DNA of 64,000 nt from positions 372,001-436,000 of the forward strand of contig JAVJRE010000002.1 of the NCBI GenBank assembly GCA_040218575.1. The letters run 5' to 3'. The notes under the pieces are model-generated. The model saw nothing but the letters and a program-made list of their open reading frames with translations, made no database searches and was not told the origin of the DNA. Every line of letters begins with the position of its first letter. Position 1 is the stretch's first letter. This document shows positions 23,816 to 32,696 of the stretch, one piece after another. The translations under genes and the position numbers were made by a program. Source of the stretch: Alphaproteobacteria bacterium. GTDB lineage: Bacteria > Pseudomonadota > Alphaproteobacteria > JAVJRE01.

Positions 23816-26800
23816 ATGAGCGACGAGATCGTAATGACCGGGCCACACGGCAGACACGGGGAAACCCTCGACTCTGATGACTCCGGCGAGGCCTTTGCCC
23901 GCAAGTGGCAGGACGAAGCACACCGCTTGCAAGCCAGCGGCCTGTATGACCCGAAGACCGAACACGCGTCGTGCGGCGTCGGGATCGTCGTTGCCACCGA
24001 CGGCAAGCCGCGGCGACTCGTGGTGGAATCCGCCATCGAGGCGCTTAAGTCTGTCTGGCACCGTGGTGCGGTCGATGCCGACGGCAAGACCGGCGACGGC
24101 GCCGGCCTGCACGTGGAAATCCCCAAAGGGTTCTTTGAAGAACACGTCACGCGCACGGGCCATACCTTGAGCGACGGCCCGCTGGCGGTCGGCATGATCT
24201 TTCTGCCGCGCACGGATTTCGCCGGCCAGGAGCGCTGCCGGTCCATCGTCGAAACGGAGATCCTGGCGCGCGGCTATACCATCTACGGCTGGCGCCAGGT
24301 ACCGGTCAATCTGGCGGTGACTGGTGAAAAAGCCAACGCGACGCGGCCTGAGATCGAGCAGATCATGGTCGCCGGGCATGCCAACCAAGCGTCTGACGCT
24401 CTTGAACGCGACCTCTACATCATTCGGCGGCGTATAGAGAGTGCGGTGCGCGCCGCGTTCATCAAAGATTTCTACATCTGCTCGCTGTCCGCCCGTTCGA
24501 TCATCTACAAGGGCATGTTTCTGGCCGAACAGTTGACGGCCTTCTATCCCGACCTGCTGGACGAGCGGTTTGAAAGCCGGTTTGCCATCTACCACCAGCG
24601 CTATTCGACCAACACATTTCCCACCTGGCGTCTGGCTCAGCCCTTCCGGATGCTTGCCCATAACGGCGAGATCAACACGCTGTCCGGCAACATCAACTGG
24701 ATGCGGTCCCATGAGGCGCGCATGCGCTCTGCGGTGTTCGGCGACCATCTGGCCGACCTGAAACCAGTGATTGAGCCTGACGCGTCGGATTCCGCCGCCC
24801 TCGACAACGCGTTTGAGCTGCTCGCGCGGGCTGGCCGGCCAGCTCCGATGGTCAAATCGGTCCTCATCCCCGAAGCCTGGTCCAACCGGCCGGGTATGCC
24901 CCAGTCCCATCGTGATTTCTACAGCTACTGCAACGCCATTATCGAGCCCTGGGACGGTCCGGCCGCCATCGCCGCGACGGATGGCACCTGGGTGATCGCC
25001 GGCATGGACCGCAATGGACTGCGGCCCATGCGGTTCTCGCTGACCCGTGACGGGCTACTGCTAGCCGGGTCGGAATCCGGGATGGTTCCGGTCTATGAGG
25101 GCGATATCGTCGAAAAAGGCCGGCTGGGCCCAGGCCAGATGATCGCCGTCAATCTCGACGAGGGCCGTGTCTATCATGATCGCGAGATCAAGGACTGGCT
25201 GGCTGGGCAACGTCCATTTGGCGAGTGGGCGAAGCACACCCGGGAATTGTCGCACATCATCGCTGACCATGACGGCGAAGACATCCACTACGTGGGCGAG
25301 GAACTGCGCCGCCGGCAGGCGGCGGCCGGCTACTCCATGGAAGAACTGGAACTGCTGCTGCAGCCCATGGCCGAAGAAGGCAAGGAAGCGACAGGATCCA
25401 TGGGGGACGACACACCGCTGGCGGTGCTGGCGCAGCACTATCGCGGGCTGCACCACTTTTTTCGCCAGAACTTCAGCCAGGTGACGAACCCGCCGATCGA
25501 CAGTATTCGCGAGCGCGGCGTCATGAGCCTGCGCACACGGCTCGGCAATCTGTCCAATCTGCTTGACGAAAGCGAGGAACAGACCCGCGTTCTGCAGCTT
25601 GAATCTCCGGTCCTGACCAATGCCGAACACGCCGCTCTGAAAAGCCATTTGTCCGGAACAGCCCGGCACATCGATTGCACCTTCGCCACGGATGGCGCAG
25701 AGCACGGGTTGCGCGAGGCGCTGTCACGCATTCAGGCGGAGGCCGTGCAGGCCGTGCAGGATGGCGCTCGCCACCTCTTTCTGTCCGACCGAGCCATGTC
25801 GCCTGATCGCGCGGCAGTCCCTTTGATACTGGCAGCCGGAGCCATTCACAGCCACCTGGTGCGAAACGGCCTGCGCACCGTCGTATCAATCAACGTGGAG
25901 AGCGCCGGCTGTCTCGACGTCCACTACTTCGCCGTTCTGATCGGCGTCGGCGCAACGACCGTCAACGCCTATCTGGCGCAGGACTCCATCGCCGATCGCC
26001 ATCGTCGCGGTCTGTTCGGCGAGACGCCGCTTGAGCAATGCATTCGCAACTTCAAGGCGGCCGTCGAGCAGGGTCTGCTGAAGATCATCTCGAAGATGGG
26101 CATCTCGGTCATTTCCTCCTATCGCGGCGCCTACAAGTTTGAAGCAGTGGGCCTGAGCCGCGCTCTGGTCAGCACATACTTTCCGGGAATGTCCTCGCGC
26201 ATCTCCGGCATTGGTCTGGCGGGTATCCAGCGCAAGCATCTTGATCGTCATGCCGCCGCCTTTTCGGGCAATGTGGTGCGCCTGCCAGTCGGCAGCCTGT
26301 ACCGTCACCGGGCCAAGGGCGAGATTCACGCCTTTCAGGGTGAGTTGATCCACCTGCTGCAAACGGCGGTCGGCAACGATTCCTACTCCACCTACAAGCG
26401 CTACAGCGATCACGTGGCCCAACTTCCGCCGGTAACAATCCGTGACCTTCTGGAGTTTGTGCCTGGCCGCAAGTCCGTCGAGCTGGACGACGTGCAGTCC
26501 ATCACCGAAATCCGCAAGCGCCTTGTATCACCCGGCATTTCACTGGGGGCCCTAAGCCCCGAGGCCCATGAGACCCTGTCAATTGCCATGAACCGGATTG
26601 GCGCGAAGTCCGATTCCGGCGAAGGCGGCGAGGACCCGGCCCGCTACCGGCCGCGCGACAATGGCGACAATGCCTCGTCAGCCATCAAGCAGGTGGCCTC
26701 GGCTCGCTTCGGCGTAACGGCGGAGTATCTGAACAACTGCCGGGAAATTGAGATCAAGGTGGCGCAGGGCGCCAAGCCCGGCGAAGGCGGGCAACTGCCC

Positions 26801-28429
26801 GGCATCAAGGTCAGCGAGATCATCGCCAGGCTGCGCCATGCCACGCCCGGGGTAACTCTGATCTCCCCGCCGCCGCATCACGACATCTACTCCATCGAAG
26901 ATCTGTCGCAGCTCATCTATGACCTGAAGCAGATCAATCCGGAAGCCAAGGTCTGCGTCAAACTGGTGTCACAGAACGGCATCGGCACGGTCGCCGCCGG
27001 CGTCGCCAAGGCCAATGCTGACGTCATCCTGATCTCCGGTCATTCCGGTGGTACCGGCGCCAGCCCGCAGTCGTCGATCAAGTATGCCGGCCTGCCGTGG
27101 GAAATGGGTCTGGCCGAGGTCCATCAGATTCTGACCATGAACCGGTTGCGGCACCGGGTGGTCCTGCGGGTTGATGGCGGGCTGAAGACCGGCCGCGACG
27201 TGGTGATTGCCGCCATTCTTGGCGCCGAGGAGTTCGGCGTCGGCACCGCCGCCCTGGTCGCCATGGGCTGTCTCATGGTGCGGCAGTGTCATTCCAACAC
27301 CTGTCCCGTCGGCATCTGCTCACAACAGGAAAGTCTGCGACAGAAGTTTGCCGGGACGCCGGAAAAGGTCGTTAATCTGTTCAGCTTCATCGCCGAGGAG
27401 GTGCGCGAGTTCCTGGCTTATCTCGGCGCGCGCCGGCTGGAAGACGTGATCGGCCGCACCGAGTTGCTGGCGCAGGTTATCCGGGGCATTCCCGACCTTG
27501 ACGATCTCGACCTCAATCCGTTGCTGGTGCAGGCCGATCCGGGCGCCCATGCCGCCTACTCCGTGGTCGAAGGGCGCAACGAAGTGGCCGAAACTCTGGA
27601 TGCGCAGATGTTGAAGGACGCCCGGCGCGCCCTGGAAGGCGGCGAGAAGATGCAGCTTACCTACAATATCCGGAACACCCAGCGCGCCATCGGCACAAAG
27701 CTCTCGTCAAGGATCACGCGACGCTTTGGCATGCGCGGCCTGAAGGACGGGCATATCACGGTGCGCCTGCGCGGCTCGGCCGGCCAGTCGCTGGGCGCGT
27801 TTGCCGTTCAGGGCCTGACGCTGGAGGTCTTCGGCGATGCCAATGACTATGTTGGCAAGGGTCTGTCCGGCGGAACGATCATCGTCCGACCGACGCCGGC
27901 CAGCCCGCTGGTGACCAACGAGAACACCATCATCGGCAATACGGTTCTGTACGGTGCGACTGCCGGGCAGTTGTTTGCAGCCGGCCAGGCCGGCGAGCGT
28001 TTTGCCGTCCGCAACTCCGGTGCCGAGGCCGTGGTCGAGGGCTGTGGCAGCAACGGCTGCGAGTATATGACAGGCGGAACGGTCGTTATCCTGGGCGGGG
28101 TCGGCGACAATTTCGCTGCCGGCATGACGGGGGGCATGGCGTTTGTCTATGATCCGGAGAATCGCCTGCCCGATATGATCAACGAAGAAACCGTTATTTT
28201 TCAACGCGTTCAGGTAGACCATTGGGACAACAAGGTGCGCGCCATGGTCCGGCGCCATCAGACCATGACCCAGTCCCCGTATGCCGAGCAGATCATCGCC
28301 AACTGGGAGAGCGAACTGCGTCACTTCTGGCAGGTTGTGCCTCGGGAGATGCTGTCGCGTCTGCAGCCGCCTGTCACCGCAACAGGCGATAGCGAACTGG
28401 TCGACGGGCTTCTGAGCGCCGGAGAATAG
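23816..28429 (+). CDS. gltB: Glutamate synthase large subunit
   Basis: A 1537-residue ferredoxin-fold amidotransferase/synthase: glutamine plus 2-oxoglutarate gives two glutamates. A propeptide of about 52 residues precedes the catalytic Cys53 in HASCGVGIV. The FMN/synthase domain shows HSGGTGASPQSSIK, the 3Fe-4S cysteines are in GCLMVRQCHSNTCPVGICS, and the C-terminal beta-helix has GG(x)n repeats (for example EGCGSNGCEYMTGGTVVILG). It begins at the base after the gltD stop, so the two are one translational unit. Confidence 0.98.
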   Translation: MSDEIVMTGPHGRHGETLDSDDSGEAFARKWQDEAHRLQASGLYDPKTEHASCGVGIVVATDGKPRRLVVESAIEALKSVWHRGAVDADGKTGDGAGLHVEIPKGFFEEHVTRTGHTLSDGPLAVGMIFLPRTDFAGQERCRSIVETEILARGYTIYGWRQVPVNLAVTGEKANATRPEIEQIMVAGHANQASDALERDLYIIRRRIESAVRAAFIKDFYICSLSARSIIYKGMFLAEQLTAFYPDLLDERFESRFAIYHQRYSTNTFPTWRLAQPFRMLAHNGEINTLSGNINWMRSHEARMRSAVFGDHLADLKPVIEPDASDSAALDNAFELLARAGRPAPMVKSVLIPEAWSNRPGMPQSHRDFYSYCNAIIEPWDGPAAIAATDGTWVIAGMDRNGLRPMRFSLTRDGLLLAGSESGMVPVYEGDIVEKGRLGPGQMIAVNLDEGRVYHDREIKDWLAGQRPFGEWAKHTRELSHIIADHDGEDIHYVGEELRRRQAAAGYSMEELELLLQPMAEEGKEATGSMGDDTPLAVLAQHYRGLHHFFRQNFSQVTNPPIDSIRERGVMSLRTRLGNLSNLLDESEEQTRVLQLESPVLTNAEHAALKSHLSGTARHIDCTFATDGAEHGLREALSRIQAEAVQAVQDGARHLFLSDRAMSPDRAAVPLILAAGAIHSHLVRNGLRTVVSINVESAGCLDVHYFAVLIGVGATTVNAYLAQDSIADRHRRGLFGETPLEQCIRNFKAAVEQGLLKIISKMGISVISSYRGAYKFEAVGLSRALVSTYFPGMSSRISGIGLAGIQRKHLDRHAAAFSGNVVRLPVGSLYRHRAKGEIHAFQGELIHLLQTAVGNDSYSTYKRYSDHVAQLPPVTIRDLLEFVPGRKSVELDDVQSITEIRKRLVSPGISLGALSPEAHETLSIAMNRIGAKSDSGEGGEDPARYRPRDNGDNASSAIKQVASARFGVTAEYLNNCREIEIKVAQGAKPGEGGQLPGIKVSEIIARLRHATPGVTLISPPPHHDIYSIEDLSQLIYDLKQINPEAKVCVKLVSQNGIGTVAAGVAKANADVILISGHSGGTGASPQSSIKYAGLPWEMGLAEVHQILTMNRLRHRVVLRVDGGLKTGRDVVIAAILGAEEFGVGTAALVAMGCLMVRQCHSNTCPVGICSQQESLRQKFAGTPEKVVNLFSFIAEEVREFLAYLGARRLEDVIGRTELLAQVIRGIPDLDDLDLNPLLVQADPGAHAAYSVVEGRNEVAETLDAQMLKDARRALEGGEKMQLTYNIRNTQRAIGTKLSSRITRRFGMRGLKDGHITVRLRGSAGQSLGAFAVQGLTLEVFGDANDYVGKGLSGGTIIVRPTPASPLVTNENTIIGNTVLYGATAGQLFAAGQAGERFAVRNSGAEAVVEGCGSNGCEYMTGGTVVILGGVGDNFAAGMTGGMAFVYDPENRLPDMINEETVIFQRVQVDHWDNKVRAMVRRHQTMTQSPYAEQIIANWESELRHFWQVVPREMLSRLQPPVTATGDSELVDGLLSAGE

Positions 28430-28477
28430 GTCCGGCTCTCACTGGGACGGCCGTCAAAGAACCACACGGGGCGCGGC

Positions 28478-29518
28478 CTAAACAGACACCTGCCAGCGCA
28501 GGGTTTCACCGCCCCGGAAGCGGTGAACAACACCACCGGGCAAAGGCGTCGTTTCCGGATGGTGCCAATCGCGCCGGACCAGACTCACCGTCTTCTGATT
28601 GACCGGCAATCCATAGAAGCGGGGACCGTTGACAGAGGCGAAACCCTCGAGCGCGCTGAGCGCGCCGGCCTCTTCAAAGACCTCGGCGTACAGCTCCAGG
28701 GCGGCGGCGGCGGTGTAGACGCCGGCACGGCCGATTGCCGCCTCCTTGTCACGCAAGGGGTGCGGCGCCGAATCGGTCCCCAGAAAAAAGCGCGAATCAC
28801 CGGACGTGGCGGCGGCGATCAGCGCCTGCCTGTCGCTGCTCCGCTTGACCACCGGCATGCAGAAGAGATGGGGACGGATACCCGATCCAAGCAGATCGTT
28901 GCGGGTGACCATCAGGTGATGCGCTGTCACCGTAGCAGCCAGATGACTTTCCGCGGCCTTGACATAGGCAACCGCCTCGGCCGTGCTGACGTGCTCCATT
29001 ACGATCTTGAGAGCTGGAAAACGCCGCCGCGTCGGAGCGAGAACGCGCTCTATGAACAGCGCCTCACGATCAAAAATATCGACATCCGGATCCGCCACCT
29101 CACCATGGACCAGCAACGGCATGCCGAGCCGCTCCATGCGCTCCAGAACACCGTGAACATGGGCGATGTCGGTGACGCCGGCGTCGGAATTGGTGGTGGC
29201 CCCGGCCGGATACAGCTTCGCCGCGACAAACGCTCCGCTGGCGTAGCCGCGCTCAATCTCGTCCGGGTCCGCCGTGTCCGTCAAATAGCAGGTCATCAGC
29301 GGCTCGAAGGTGGCAGTCTGCGGCAAGGCCGCCATGATCCGCGCACGATAGGCGAGCGCGTCCGCCGCCGTGCGTACGGGCGGTGTCAGATTGGGCATGA
29401 TGATGGCGCGGGCGAATACGCGGCAGGTGTCCGGCAGCACCGCCGCCATGACACCATCATCGCGCAAATGCAGGTGCCAGTCGTCGGGCTGGCGCAGGGT
29501 AAGGCTCTGTTCAGTCAT
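28478..29518 (-). CDS. pyrC: Dihydroorotase, class II
   Basis: A 346-residue enzyme close in length to E. coli PyrC, closing carbamoyl-aspartate to dihydroorotate in pyrimidine synthesis. Zinc and active-site marks are DDWHLHLRDD, the carboxylated Lys in FVAAKLYPAGATTNSD, LLVHGEV and GTDSAPHP. The start at 29518 overlaps the upstream glycosyltransferase stop by 8 bp; a longer start would lie inside that gene. It is unusual to find it as the last gene of a glycosyltransferase run. Confidence 0.96.
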   Translation of the reverse strand: MTEQSLTLRQPDDWHLHLRDDGVMAAVLPDTCRVFARAIIMPNLTPPVRTAADALAYRARIMAALPQTATFEPLMTCYLTDTADPDEIERGYASGAFVAAKLYPAGATTNSDAGVTDIAHVHGVLERMERLGMPLLVHGEVADPDVDIFDREALFIERVLAPTRRRFPALKIVMEHVSTAEAVAYVKAAESHLAATVTAHHLMVTRNDLLGSGIRPHLFCMPVVKRSSDRQALIAAATSGDSRFFLGTDSAPHPLRDKEAAIGRAGVYTAAAALELYAEVFEEAGALSALEGFASVNGPRFYGLPVNQKTVSLVRRDWHHPETTPLPGGVVHRFRGGETLRWQVSV

Positions 29519-30533
29519 TGGACGGCCGCTCGTGACATTGGTCATGCAGTGTCAGCGCGGCCGACAGGGCCATGTCAACGGTCAAACCATCCATCAGGCC
29601 GGACATGTGGCCGGCCAGCCCCTGCGCCTGCAGCCGGTCGAATGGCTCCGGCGCGCGGACAACCGCTGTATGCTCACCCCACGGACCATAAACCCGCTCA
29701 TCGGTCGGACCGAACAAGCCCAACGTCGGAGCGCCGACCGCCGCCGCCATGTGCATAAGCCCCGAGTCATTGCCGATATACAGACGCGCTCGCGCCAGGC
29801 AGGCCGCCGTCACCGGCAGGTCACAGCGACCGACCAGATCCAGCGTATCAATACCTCCGTCCAAGAGGCCACGCACAACTGCCTGCGCCCGCGCTTCCTC
29901 ACCGGCACCGCCAAGAACAGCAATCGGCTGCCCGGCAAACCGGCCCCCCGGCCCGCACAGCTGGCGACCCAGCCGGACAAAACGCTCTGCCGGCCATTCC
30001 TTGCCGGGCCAGTTGGCGGTCGGTCCCATGGCAACAAACTCGCCACGACCGCCGAGCAGCCGGGCAGCCCTCAGCGCATCATCCGATGTTGGCCAGAGGA
30101 CCGGCGGCGGCGGATCGGCCAGCCCCAGAACATCTGCCAGCTCGCGCACTTTTGCCTGTTGTACGCGGTACCGGGCAGCACCAGGACGGGCGGTGCGCCT
30201 TTCACGGGCGCGAACCAGGCCCGCGAACAGCGAGGCCCGCAGGTCAACCACCACGCTCCAGCGCCGGACAACCAGGTGCCGCCACAAAGAGAGCCAATGC
30301 ATAGCGGCCCTCTGCTTGACCACCGGCAGGACCTGGGTGACTCCCGGCGCATTGGCGAACAACGGCGCCGGCAGCGGGCCGCAGACAACCGTTATGGCGG
30401 CGTTCGGCCGCGCGGCCGCCAGATAGGCCAGAAGACCGGTGGACAGTACGGCATCGCCGATACGATTGGCCGTGATGAACAGAATCGCCCCGCTGTCATG
30501 ACCGGCATCGCGGATCGCACGACGCCCGCTCAC
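29511..30533 (-). CDS. Glycosyltransferase family 9 (heptosyltransferase-like)
   Basis: A 340-residue GT-B fold enzyme. The N-terminal ILFITANRIGDAVLSTGLL is the GT9 acceptor-side loop (R-I-G-D). The C-terminal nucleotide-sugar site reads GNDSGLMHMAAAVGAPTLGLFGPTD in two halves, and PTANWPGKEWPAERF precedes it. Family members add heptose to lipopolysaccharide core. It has a GTG start in a GTGA overlap with the upstream GT4 gene and overlaps pyrC, so the three are coupled. Confidence 0.92.
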   Translation of the reverse strand: MSGRRAIRDAGHDSGAILFITANRIGDAVLSTGLLAYLAAARPNAAITVVCGPLPAPLFANAPGVTQVLPVVKQRAAMHWLSLWRHLVVRRWSVVVDLRASLFAGLVRARERRTARPGAARYRVQQAKVRELADVLGLADPPPPVLWPTSDDALRAARLLGGRGEFVAMGPTANWPGKEWPAERFVRLGRQLCGPGGRFAGQPIAVLGGAGEEARAQAVVRGLLDGGIDTLDLVGRCDLPVTAACLARARLYIGNDSGLMHMAAAVGAPTLGLFGPTDERVYGPWGEHTAVVRAPEPFDRLQAQGLAGHMSGLMDGLTVDMALSAALTLHDQCHERPSND

Positions 30534-31552
30534 GAGAACAGGGCTTCGTAGAAACCAGCCGTGGTATCGGCCGTGCGGGAGCGCTGTAGCCCCATGGCGC
30601 GCGCGCTGGCCTCAAGGTAGAGGTTGGCATCCGCCAGATAGCCAACCGCCGCTTGTGCGAAGCCCGGGCCATCGGCGACCAGACGACCGGTCTCACCATC
30701 GACGATGCGTTCTGCCGCCGCGCCCAGTGGTCGGGCGACGGCCGGCAGCCCGGTCGCCTGACTTTCCGCCAGAGTCAGCGCCACCATTTCCAATGAATCG
30801 GAGGGAAACAGATGGACGCGGGCGGCGCGATACTCGGCCGCCATGTCCGGGTCGGCGGCAGGGGCCCGGACCATAACGCCTTCGCACCGGCCCAGCGCCT
30901 CCATGATCGGCCGCAACCGGTCATCCACAGTGGCACCATTCAATGCCGCGTGAAGAGAGGACGAAAAGACGTGCAATTCCGCCGCCGGGCATTCCGGATG
31001 AATCCGCTCGCGCCAGAGATCGAGCGTCCAGGCAAGACCGCGCAACGGATGGCTGGTGAAGATGGCACGTGGCGGATCAACCGGGTCGGTTGGCGTTTCC
31101 TGCCGGAAGTGCCAGCCGACGGCAGGGGGGATGACCTTTACGTCCAGGTCCGGCTGCCCGGTCCATGTGGCGCGCTGCGCTTCGCTTTGGAAAATGAGAG
31201 CCGGTTGAAAACGGTCCAGCCGTTCACGCGCCGGACCTTCTGACAGTCGCGCGGCAGACCCGGCCAGCCACAGGATGCGACGATGGGTTTCCTCGACAAA
31301 CCCCAGTAAATTGGTCTTGCGATAGGCGATCAGGACATCGCTGCGTGTGGCCGGCGGTACGGCCATGGTATGCCAGCGGGCGCCCTCGATGACATCGGCC
31401 ACCGTTGCCCGGTTGTAAACATGGACGTCATGACCACGCCTAGCCAACGCACCGGGCAGGTTGGCAAAGACCTTCTCGGCCCCGTTGAGAGGGCTCAAGA
31501 CCGGAGTCCGTGCGTCAAACGGTATGGAGTTATCGACCATTATAATGCGCAT
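30530..31552 (-). CDS. Glycosyltransferase family 4-like protein
   Basis: A 340-residue GT-B enzyme. The start at 31552 gives MRIIMVDNSIPFDAR; the open frame further upstream is not coding-like. NGAEKVFANLPGALARRGHDV is the acceptor domain start (read in two parts), and the donor motif is DSLEMVALTLAESQATGLP with a late E-R-I-V-D-G-E-T-G-R-L-V. The probable role is cell-surface polysaccharide or lipopolysaccharide sugar transfer together with the next gene; donor and acceptor are unknown. It is divergent from ygfZ with 136 bp between. Confidence 0.88.
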   Translation of the reverse strand: MRIIMVDNSIPFDARTPVLSPLNGAEKVFANLPGALARRGHDVHVYNRATVADVIEGARWHTMAVPPATRSDVLIAYRKTNLLGFVEETHRRILWLAGSAARLSEGPARERLDRFQPALIFQSEAQRATWTGQPDLDVKVIPPAVGWHFRQETPTDPVDPPRAIFTSHPLRGLAWTLDLWRERIHPECPAAELHVFSSSLHAALNGATVDDRLRPIMEALGRCEGVMVRAPAADPDMAAEYRAARVHLFPSDSLEMVALTLAESQATGLPAVARPLGAAAERIVDGETGRLVADGPGFAQAAVGYLADANLYLEASARAMGLQRSRTADTTAGFYEALFS

Positions 31553-31688
31553 GGCGGGCCATCTATAGGCACCGGAATGGCGGCTGCCAAGGACCCTGCT
31601 CACAGATGGCTTGCTCTCGGGCAGGTGACCTTGCCATGTGGCGCCGCAGGCCCAATTCTTCCGGCAACGGCCAACCGGTGGAGCCCCT

Positions 31689-32645
31689 ATGGCGGAAAAG
31701 TATCTGACCCATCTCGCCTGGCGCGGTGCCGTGTCCGTCAGTGGCCCGGACAGCCGCAGCCTGTTGCAGGGTCTGCTGACCCAGGATGTGGCTCTGGCAG
31801 ACGGTCGCCATGCCTGCTGGGGGGGCTTTCTGACGCCGCAGGGCCGGTTCCTGCACGATCTTTTCATCCTGCAGGCCCCGGGTTTGGATTCCGACGCGCT
31901 GCTTCTGGAGGTGGAGCGGGAGCGGACGGACGATCTGGTTCAACGCCTGTCACGCTACAGGCTGCGCGCGCGCTGCCAGATCACCGGCCTGCCGGATGCC
32001 TGGCAGGTTCTGGCCCTGTGGGGCGAAGAGTCGGCGACTACCTTGCCACTGGCCAGCGAGCCGGGGGCCCTCGTCGAGGCCCATGGTGGGCTGGTATGGC
32101 GTGACCCGCGCCATCCCGTAATGGGATTACGGGCGCTAGTGCCAACCGGCGCAACCGACAGCCTGACGGCGGCCGGATTCGTGACAGCGCCGGCGGCGGC
32201 ATGGGACGCACACCGCATCGCCCTGGGTGTGCCGGACGGCAGTCGTGATCTCGAGGCGGAGCGATCATTGCCGATGGAGTCCGGTTTTGATGGACTGAAT
32301 GGAATCTCATGGACCAAGGGCTGTTATGTCGGTCAGGAACTGACCGCCCGCATGCACTATCGAGCGTTGGTCAAACGCCGCCTCATCCCGGTCCGCATCG
32401 ATGGCCCCCTGCCCCGGACAGGCGCGACCATCCGGGCCGGCGAGGCCGAAATCGGCGATATGCGATCTGTTGCCAATGGCGTGAAGGACAGCCCTACACT
32501 GGCCCTTGCCCATGTCCGGCTCGACGCCTTGAAGGAAACGCTGACGGGTAAGCAGGATCTCTGGTGCGGGGAGGCCCGGATCACCCCCGTTCTGCCGGAC
32601 TGGCTCCGCCAGCAGATTGACGCCCTGGAGTCGCGCTCAACCTGA
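31689..32645 (+). CDS. ygfZ: YgfZ-like folate-binding protein
   Basis: A 318-residue GcvT-like protein involved in Fe-S cluster protein maintenance with tetrahydrofolate. The signature KGCYVGQELTARMHYR (conserved Cys in K-G-C-Y-x-G-Q-E) is clear, and an N-terminal SGPDSRSLLQGLLTQDV matches the family. The start at 31689 gives MAEKYLTHL; an in-frame ATG at 31638 adds 17 unlikely residues. It converges on ppdK. Confidence 0.94.
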   Translation: MAEKYLTHLAWRGAVSVSGPDSRSLLQGLLTQDVALADGRHACWGGFLTPQGRFLHDLFILQAPGLDSDALLLEVERERTDDLVQRLSRYRLRARCQITGLPDAWQVLALWGEESATTLPLASEPGALVEAHGGLVWRDPRHPVMGLRALVPTGATDSLTAAGFVTAPAAAWDAHRIALGVPDGSRDLEAERSLPMESGFDGLNGISWTKGCYVGQELTARMHYRALVKRRLIPVRIDGPLPRTGATIRAGEAEIGDMRSVANGVKDSPTLALAHVRLDALKETLTGKQDLWCGEARITPVLPDWLRQQIDALESRST

Positions 32646-32696
32646 ACCGGCAATCTGCCGCAACCAGGATCAGCCACGCACCCCAAGCAAGGTGCC

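Noticed and set aside
23225-24910. 561-codon antisense frame across gltD and gltB
   Set aside because: Lies wholly on two certain genes; the open frame follows from GC-rich codon bias and shows no domain.
28523-29758. 411-codon frame opposite pyrC and the GT9 gene
   Set aside because: Shadow of confident genes, low-complexity Arg/Gln text.
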